This document shows, piece after piece, positions 61,101-64,000 of a stretch of DNA of 64,000 nt. A program made the position numbers and the translations under genes. Source of the stretch: Pagrus major (Eukaryota > Chordata > Actinopteri > Spariformes > Sparidae); NCBI RefSeq assembly GCF_040436345.1, contig NC_133232.1, positions 14,910,220-14,974,219 on the forward strand, in the 5' to 3' direction. Positions within the stretch are counted from its first letter, which is position 1. Every line of letters begins with the position of its first letter. The notes beneath the pieces are model-generated. The model was not told where the DNA came from, did no database searches, and saw nothing but the letters and a program-made list of their open reading frames with translations.

Positions 61101-63774
61101 ATGCATAAAGACCCAGACGCAGCTGTGAGAGCCAGAGAATGTCACTGTGCCAAAATATGACAATAAAATCATAAAATCTAAAAGAAACACAAAAAAACAT
61201 CTTCATATATTGATAATTGATGATTGATGATGATCTGGTGAACAGAATATGAATTTTGCATTTAATTTGTACAAGTACTGTAATTCATTTCAGTTAAGTG
61301 CCACAAATTCTCCTAAATCACTTGTCGCCTCCACTCTGAATCTGTTTGTACCAGTGTTTCTTATATGTGGCCCATTGCCCTTAACTTAAGATAACAGTGA
61401 TGATACGGTTTGATTGATCTTATTGATCATTATTACATGAGATCCCTATTGACTTGAGCTATGGTAGAAACACTGTTTTGACACATGTATTATGACATCA
61501 TGTCACTTTGAGCAGAGCTGACCTGATGAGGCACAGTCACTTTGAGATGCGGTCACACTCAGCAGTGTGGAGTCCTAACTCCAGAGAAGCTGGGACATTG
61601 TAATACTAATGCTTTTGATACATAATACACTCAGTTGATAAATAATAATAATAATATGTCATGTTTTCTCTCATCAGTTTGTAAATACATGCTCATTCTG
61701 AATGTGATGACAACAACACGTTTCAAACGATCTGTAAATAAATGTTAGTTCAGAGAGGTAGAAGCTGTTTTGAAAGCTTTTTAAAAAAAATACTTTTAAG
61801 TGAAACACTGTTCACATGTACCAACGAAGAGATTTGAGTCTTCATACACTGGTCAGATGCTACAGTCAGTCCCTGTTGTTTCCTGCAGGTGGAGAAGCTC
61901 GCCCGCACTCTGTTCCTGTGGAAGATTGAAGTCCATGAACAGAAGGAGAAGGTGTATGAGATGAGACGCTGGAACGAAGCACTGGTGACCAACATGCTGC
62001 CTGAACATGTAGCTCGACACTTCCTGGGCTCCAAGAAAAGGGATGAGGTATGATCCTGAACAACAATGACATTTCATCTCACTGGTTAGTTTGAACACTT
62101 TTCTGTTACGCTGCTGCAATTCCAAAAGTGTCTTCTGTATATAGCCTGCTGTTGGAGGTACAAATTGTTTTTGAGGACTTAAAGATTAACTTATGGAAGA
62201 TGTATATTGTTTTATTGTACATGGGAACTTGATTTTCAACCATCTTTGTATCAATACAATGTAAGACTGAGAGAGAGAGCCCTCTCTGTAGCTGTAATAC
62301 CATCTTGTTTGTTACCAGCTGACCGCTTTATTGTTTCCCATTTCAAAATGGACAATCACTGCCCACCTCGCAGTACGTCAGCTATCAGCAGGAGTGTTTA
62401 TTGGTCCGGTGTGGAGCAGTGCATTCTGGTCATTGCAGGTGACCTTTAGAGCTGAACAGAACACCACAGCCCTGTTTACTCTGTTTTCTCTGTTTTCTCT
62501 GCTCATGTTACACCAGTTTCAAAAATATGTGTCTTTCAGTTTTCTACCTTTCCAGCGGTGAAATACTTCCTTTAGCCCCTTAGGATAAAAGCATCAACTG
62601 AATTGAAAGTGATCCACACATTAAAACCAGTGTGGGCCTGGGGCATAATATATACATGGCAATGGCCTCTTACCTTCTTCCTCCCTCCTTTCTTATGGAA
62701 CGTTCCAAACGGGTGTTTTGGAGCATTTCAGTGTCGCCCTGTCCCAACCTGTGTGAACCATGTTGCTGCCATCAGATTCAGAATCAGCAGATATTTAGAA
62801 GAATGACAGCAGCTTGTTAATGTGACCTGTTCCAGGAGCTGTACAGCCAGTCCTACGATGAGATTGGAGTCATGTTTGCCTCGATCCCCAACTTCTCTGA
62901 CTTCTACACAGAGGAGAGCATCAATAATGGAGGGATCGAATGCTTACGGTTCCTCAATGAGATCATCTCTGACTTTGATAGTGTAAGCTGCCTTCCTCCT
63001 TCTCTTCCTCTCTTTGTTTTAATAAATGTAGCTGCTGGGGACAGCACAAGGCTGTAACAGGACCCAGCAAGACACATCTGACACGTGACGAGATTTAAAA
63101 GTCATTCAGATGTGATAGTCATGTAACATGTTGCCGGTTGTACTGGCGACTGTGTTGATGCTGAGGATTTGATCTTGACCAGTAGTAGAGAACTTGTGTG
63201 TGTTTGAGCCCCTCAGTCTGTGTAAATGTAACCTTTGGCTTGTGTCCATGTCAGCTGCTGGATGAGCCTCAGTTCCGCTGCATCACAAAAATCAAGACCA
63301 TTGGCAGCACCTACATGGCTGCATCAGGCGTCACCCCAGACATCAGCAATGGCTACAACTGCATGAAGGTCAGCATTGTCACATGACAGCTGTAGGATTC
63401 TTTGTGTGTCTTTAACAGACTGAACATGAACATATTCTGAACCTGCAGGAAAATAGTTCTGCATTTGTTGATTTTAAATAAGAAGAGAATGATAATCTTT
63501 CCTAATAGTTTGGACCTCATGATACAGTATATATTCTTGGTGTTTCTTGCACCTCTCAGATGATCATGTCAGTTATCCTAAAATGCTGATTGTGTTTGCC
63601 AGGCATGATAATGATGGTGTGAGCTGTTTGGTTGTTTTGTGTGGCAGAAGGAGGATCAGTCTGACAGAGAGCGCTGGCAGCACCTGGCAGACCTGGCAGA
63701 CTTTGCTCTGGCCATGAAGGTCACACTAATGAATATCAACTACCAGTCATTCAACAACTTCATGCTCCGCATTG
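35041..63774 (+). CDS. adcy3: Adenylate cyclase type 3 (coding span, 3' end outside window)
   Basis: Eighteen consecutive coding exons join in phase into 1,016 codons: 35041-35715, 40101-40250, 44178-44308, 48184-48295, 50618-50745, 51120-51278, 52697-52862, 53113-53232, 55405-55547, 56113-56274, 56645-56732, 59025-59141, 59441-59709, 59901-59982, 61889-62047, 62836-62982, 63255-63368, 63648-63774. Family knowledge: a class III cyclase with two six-helix membrane blocks and two cytosolic catalytic halves, making cAMP from ATP; it serves olfactory and primary-cilium signalling downstream of Golf/Gs. Seen: N-terminal [20 protein letters not shown], six helices in exons 1-2, C1 metal aspartates D324 (FADIVGF) and D368 (LGDCYYC), second membrane block in exons 10-14, C2 start with [14 protein letters not shown]. 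The exons holding the IWGN-type C2 active-site motif are beyond 64000. Paralogue a or b is not resolved. Confidence 0.95.
36356..36778. mobile_element. hAT-type MITE in adcy3 intron 1
   Basis: Begins TAGGGGTGGGAATC and ends GGTCCTCCCCCCTA, near-complementary termini, with ATCG/GATA-rich subterminal text. No coding frame. Confidence 0.6.
37339..37427. repeat. trinucleotide microsatellite (ATT/ACT/AGT)
   Basis: Runs of ATT, then TAC/ACT, then AGT/GTA triplets. The open frames over it are artefacts. Confidence 0.95.
37688..37733 (+). repeat. 11-base minisatellite GGGTGAGGGCA, about four units
   Basis: Tandem GGGTGAGGGCA; the G-runs GGG-TGA-GGG-CA-GGG satisfy a G-quadruplex pattern on the adcy3 sense strand, in intron 1. 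Confidence 0.9.
37913..37979. repeat. TTA microsatellite
   Basis: About 20 TTA/ATT units in adcy3 intron 1; poly-Leu frames across it are artefacts. Confidence 0.95.
38432..38577 (+). repeat. interspersed repeat, copy 1 (inverted copy at 47593), with poly-G
   Basis: From the 12-base G run, CACCTGTTG, TATTCTCTTC, TGTGACATATTCTACACATA and GTCTACAGGTCGTTTTCAGG recur reversed at 47593-47743. Non-coding; family not named. Confidence 0.75.
38914..39475. mobile_element. hAT-like non-autonomous element in adcy3 intron 1
   Basis: Begins GGGTTGGGTGATTGGACGAA with TATCGTCTATCGG text and closes near AGTATCAGCCAATCGATCG, termini of the GGGTGG/ATCGA kind seen in fish hAT elements. No transposase. Confidence 0.4.
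40101..40250 (+). CDS. adcy3: adcy3 coding exon 2 (residues 226-275)
   Basis: Acceptor CGTTTTCAAG, donor CAG|GTCAGA. Holds helix six ([20 protein letters not shown]) and the start of the cytosolic linker, [20 protein letters not shown]. Exactly 50 codons. Confidence 0.95.
41401..41757. mobile_element. MITE with CACTCACACT terminal inverted repeats
   Basis: Left end GGGCGCACTCACACTTAG and right end CTAGTGTGAGTGCACC are near-perfect inverted repeats about 357 bases apart, in adcy3 intron 2. No coding frame. Resembles hAT-type MITEs; no clear target duplication. Confidence 0.7.
42857..42936. repeat. (GT)40 microsatellite
   Basis: Eighty bases of uninterrupted GT in adcy3 intron 2. Confidence 0.98.
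43650..43990 (+). repeat. interspersed repeat, copy 2 (see 20385)
   Basis: Same order of blocks as 20385-20665 (GTGGTGACAGCTGTATTGAA, TATGACTTCTGATGAAGAAA), same orientation, in adcy3 intron 2. Confidence 0.75.
44178..44308 (+). CDS. adcy3: adcy3 coding exon 3 (residues 276-319)
   Basis: Acceptor TCCCCCACAG, donor AG|GTAACT. Encodes [17 protein letters not shown] and [12 protein letters not shown], the entry into the C1 catalytic domain. Ends two bases into a Ser codon. Confidence 0.95.
44360..45080 (+). mobile_element. possible Harbinger-type non-autonomous element
   Basis: A short frame at 44625 reads [20 protein letters not shown], resembling the start of Myb/SANT-like proteins of PIF/Harbinger elements, then stops. 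Ends not determined. It follows adcy3 coding exon 3. Confidence 0.3.
45841..46162 (-). mobile_element. MITE, copy 2 (inverted partner of 31821)
   Basis: AAAGGAGCAGTCTGTAGTTT at the start and TTAAAATTCTGAC at the end mirror the copy at 31821-32150; shared core GTCCGCCACATATAAACAAA in reverse complement. In adcy3 intron 3. Confidence 0.8.
47000..47115. mobile_element. hAT-like end fragment
   Basis: ATAATACGATAATATGATTA then ATCATGACAGCCCTAG, resembling the terminal part of fish hAT elements. Fragment only. Confidence 0.35.
47240..47592. repeat. fish interspersed repeat (TTTATTTATATAGCACATTT type)
   Basis: Contains TTTATTTATATAGCACATTT and TGTTTTTAGTCTGCTCTTGA, text seen repeatedly in teleost non-coding repeats. 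Directly followed by the repeat at 47593. Confidence 0.45.
47593..47743 (-). repeat. interspersed repeat, copy 2 (inverted to 38432)
   Basis: CCTGAAAACGACCTGTAGAC, TAGAATATGTCACAGACAGG and CAACAGGTGAG mirror the copy at 38432-38577; the poly-G is absent here. Confidence 0.75.
48133..48183 (+). repeat. CTGTGTC-type minisatellite ending at the exon 4 acceptor
   Basis: Repeated TCCTCTGTG/TCTTCTGTG units run to the CAG at 48181-48183 and serve as the polypyrimidine tract of adcy3 exon 4. Confidence 0.85.
48184..48295 (+). CDS. adcy3: adcy3 coding exon 4, C1 catalytic core (residues 319-356)
   Basis: Acceptor GTTGTGCAG after a CT-rich minisatellite, donor GCA|GTGAGT. Encodes [18 protein letters not shown], with the metal-binding aspartate D324, then [19 protein letters not shown]. 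Confidence 0.96.
48334..49824 (-). mobile_element. Sleeping Beauty-type Tc1 transposon, inactive, in adcy3 intron 4
   Basis: About 1.49 kb, ends CAGTC...GACTG flanked by TA on both sides. Terminal inverted repeats of about 100 bases share CATAAAGAACATGTTCATCA and TACAGCTCTCATGTTTCTGT. On the minus strand a transposase starts at 49448 ([20 protein letters not shown], then [20 protein letters not shown]: paired helix-turn-helix), then shifts frame into 49230-48853 ([20 protein letters not shown]). The frame is broken several times, so it is a fossil. It lies opposite to adcy3. Confidence 0.9.
50618..50745 (+). CDS. adcy3: adcy3 coding exon 5, C1 second metal aspartate (residues 357-399)
   Basis: Acceptor ACCCGTCAG, donor TC|GTGAGT. 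Encodes [20 protein letters not shown], where D368 is the second metal ligand, then [20 protein letters not shown]. One extra Ala differs in type from the mammalian acidic residue in RxDHA. Confidence 0.95.
51120..51278 (+). CDS. adcy3: adcy3 coding exon 6 (residues 399-452)
   Basis: Acceptor AACTACAG, donor GG|GTAAGA. Encodes [20 protein letters not shown] and [20 protein letters not shown], conserved C1 domain motifs. 53 codons. Confidence 0.95.
51426..51501. repeat. CA microsatellite
   Basis: About 24 CA units then CATACA variants, in adcy3 intron 6. Confidence 0.95.
51646..51669. repeat. short CA microsatellite
   Basis: About 12 CA units, adcy3 intron 6. Confidence 0.9.
51836..52310 (+). 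repeat. interspersed repeat with tRNA-like head
   Basis: GGTAGCGCAGTTGGTAGAGC at 51841 looks like a tRNA 5' half with A box, but no B box or acceptor stem follows. Downstream text (CACCTGATGTTTCTCATCAG, CTCACAATGTTAAAGAGAGT, CTGGATCTGTC) recurs at 56820-57065. Possibly a SINE or LINE 3' tail. Confidence 0.55.
52697..52862 (+). CDS. adcy3: adcy3 coding exon 7 (residues 452-507)
   Basis: Acceptor TGTGGACCAG, donor GTA|GTGAGT. Encodes [20 protein letters not shown] and [17 protein letters not shown], the end of C1a, then the start of the variable C1b region. A weaker donor three bases earlier is possible. Confidence 0.9.
53113..53232 (+). CDS. adcy3: adcy3 coding exon 8, variable C1b linker (residues 508-547)
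   Basis: Acceptor TTCACATTAG, donor AGG|GTAACG. Forty codons rich in Ser, Asn, Thr and Glu, in frame between conserved exons. It matches mammalian C1b in position and composition but hardly in sequence, as expected for this linker. Confidence 0.8.
53480..53760 (-). mobile_element. non-LTR retrotransposon 3'-end fragment
   Basis: Minus strand reads [19 protein letters not shown] and a [12 protein letters not shown] segment, the C-terminal end of a fish LINE polyprotein; in adcy3 intron 8. A related plus-strand copy is at 58795. The clade is not determined. Confidence 0.6.
55405..55547 (+). CDS. adcy3: adcy3 coding exon 9 (residues 548-595)
   Basis: Acceptor TTTCTTTCAG, donor GC|GTGAGT. Encodes [20 protein letters not shown] and [16 protein letters not shown], a conserved amphipathic segment before the second membrane block. 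Confidence 0.95.
56113..56274 (+). CDS. adcy3: adcy3 coding exon 10 (residues 595-649), start of second membrane block
   Basis: Of several AGs nearby only the one at 56111-56112 keeps the frame. Encodes [20 protein letters not shown] then helix seven ([18 protein letters not shown]). Donor TG|GTCAGT. Confidence 0.93.
56645..56732 (+). CDS. adcy3: adcy3 coding exon 11 (residues 649-678)
   Basis: Acceptor TTGTGGAGCAG, donor AGA|GTGAGT. Encodes [20 protein letters not shown] then IFPR, helix eight of the enzyme. 88 bases, phase matched on both sides. Confidence 0.94.
56815..57065 (+). repeat. interspersed repeat, second copy of the 51836 family
   Basis: Shares TACACCTGATTCTTTCATCA, CTCACAATGTTAAAGAAAGG and CTGGATCTGTCCCG with 52050-52200. 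In adcy3 intron 11. The text between 57070 and 58100 holds no recognised gene. Confidence 0.55.
58128..58193. repeat. GT microsatellite
   Basis: About 30 GT units with GA interruptions, adcy3 intron 11. Confidence 0.95.
58795..59003 (+). mobile_element. non-LTR retrotransposon 3'-end fragment beside exon 12
   Basis: CAGGCATCTGATCAGGATGC, GGAGACCCCGGGGCAGACCC and CCCCCAGGAGGAGCTGGAAA match, in opposite orientation, the fragment at 53480-53760. It ends about 20 bases before the adcy3 exon 12 acceptor. Confidence 0.65.
59025..59141 (+). CDS. adcy3: adcy3 coding exon 12 (residues 679-717)
   Basis: Acceptor TGTTTGTTACAG, donor ATG|GTGAGC. Encodes [20 protein letters not shown] then [19 protein letters not shown], helix nine. 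A LINE 3'-end fragment lies directly before the acceptor. Confidence 0.94.
59441..59709 (+). CDS. adcy3: adcy3 coding exon 13 (residues 718-807)
   Basis: Acceptor CATTGTCTAG, donor AG|GTGAGG. Encodes an extracellular loop ([17 protein letters not shown], with [10 protein letters not shown]), helices ten and eleven ([38 protein letters not shown]) and [14 protein letters not shown] see no N-X-S/T glycosylation sequon in the loop. Confidence 0.93.
59901..59982 (+). CDS. adcy3: adcy3 coding exon 14 (residues 807-834)
   Basis: Acceptor TCTTGGCAG, donor CAT|GTAAGT. Encodes [20 protein letters not shown] then YYFSRH, helix twelve. It joins directly to FQDYR of the previous exon, leaving out the loop segment of about 20 residues present in mammalian ADCY3. 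Confidence 0.93.
60143..60282. mobile_element. short hAT-like MITE in adcy3 intron 14
   Basis: TTAGGGGTGTGATGATAATC at the start and ATCGATGCTGTGACACCCTG at the end form near-inverted termini with ATCGATT-rich inside. Confidence 0.55.
60727..61035. mobile_element. MITE in adcy3 intron 14
   Basis: Begins near CTGCATCCCAATACCTATAC with GTTAGTATGCC repeats and ends GATTGGAATGCACCC, partly inverted to the start; a type of short element seen often in fish. Non-coding. Confidence 0.5.
61889..62047 (+). CDS. adcy3: adcy3 coding exon 15 (residues 835-887), entry to C2
   Basis: Acceptor TTTCCTGCAG, donor GAG|GTATGA. Encodes [20 protein letters not shown] and [20 protein letters not shown], the coiled linker and start of the C2 domain. 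53 codons. Confidence 0.95.
62836..62982 (+). CDS. adcy3: adcy3 coding exon 16, C2 catalytic half (residues 888-936)
   Basis: Acceptor CTGTTCCAG, donor AGT|GTAAGC. Encodes [20 protein letters not shown] and [20 protein letters not shown], highly conserved in C2 domains. Confidence 0.96.
63255..63368 (+). CDS. adcy3: adcy3 coding exon 17, C2 substrate-binding lysine (residues 937-974)
   Basis: Acceptor CCATGTCAG, donor AAG|GTCAGC. Encodes [20 protein letters not shown] then [10 protein letters not shown]. The Lys of KIKTIG is the adenine-specifying residue in class III cyclases. Confidence 0.95.
63648..63774 (+). CDS. adcy3: adcy3 coding exon 18 (residues 975-1016), last in window
   Basis: Acceptor TTGTGTGGCAG, donor G|GTATGT. 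Encodes [19 protein letters not shown] then [17 protein letters not shown] and leaves one base open. Mammalian ADCY3 continues with the rest of C2; those exons are outside this window. Confidence 0.94.
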
Positions 63775-64000
63775 GTATGTAGCAACACCTGACCCATTTA
63801 TGTGTGTGTGATGTGTTTGTGCCGTTGTACTTGAGTGAAAAAAAATCAGGGGTGGATGAGCATTGGCTGTAAAACTGTGAACAGAGCCACTGTGATGTGA
63901 CCTTTACATTTCTAAAGAGCCAGAATGAAGCTTGTGAAAGACCAGCAGCAACACTTCTAGTTGGAACGTTTTGCCATGGCTGCCTCAGCGATTTAAAAAA

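Noticed and set aside
1..64000. CRISPR array, bacterial operon or phage content
   Set aside because: No regularly spaced repeats and no prokaryotic-style genes; the DNA is vertebrate.

Overview
The window looks like nuclear DNA of a ray-finned (percomorph-type teleost) fish. It has small exons with GT/AG introns, long AT-rich intergenic stretches, CA/GT microsatellites, and fish-type transposons (Sleeping Beauty-like Tc1, hAT with BED finger, L2 and L1 LINEs, many MITEs). The species cannot be named. There is no bacterial, phage or CRISPR content.

Two protein-coding genes can be read exon by exon. (1) preb (SEC12), minus strand, coding 26850 down to 16735 in nine coding exons plus a probable non-coding first exon ending at 27776. 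It encodes a complete 432-residue WD40 protein with a C-terminal membrane anchor, the ER exchange factor that loads SAR1 with GTP for COPII budding. (2) adcy3 (adenylate cyclase type 3), plus strand, from the ATG at 35041 to the window edge. Eighteen coding exons (1,016 codons) are present; the last exons, with the end of the C2 catalytic domain, lie beyond base 64000. The genes are divergent; their start codons are 8.2 kb apart.

Layout: 1-4900 intergenic, no gene recognised; 5.26-8.0 kb a decayed L2 LINE split by a 1.48-kb insertion; 8-13.3 kb intergenic with a hAT remnant; 13.3-14.5 kb two Tc1-like remnants back to back; 15.4-17.4 kb Tc1 end fragments around the preb 3' end; 16.7-27.9 kb preb, with an antisense L1 reverse-transcriptase remnant in one intron; 28-35 kb the divergent intergenic region, with a local tandem duplication, a MITE and a candidate adcy3 leader exon; 35-64 kb adcy3, whose introns carry a Sleeping Beauty-type element (48334-49824), MITEs, LINE 3' ends, microsatellites and a G-quadruplex-type minisatellite.

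The two genes share no direct pathway beyond both concerning membrane proteins: PREB drives ER export, and ADCY3 is a polytopic ER-exported enzyme of cilia and olfactory signalling. I found no undescribed biological system. The points most worth checking are a missing extracellular-loop segment in this ADCY3, a CRE/UPRE-like palindrome at the preb promoter, a near-perfect hairpin with a hammerhead-like core in a preb intron, and several repeats placed next to exons. Exon calls rest on comparison with mammalian PREB and ADCY3 from memory, plus splice-site and phase agreement; no alignment was run.
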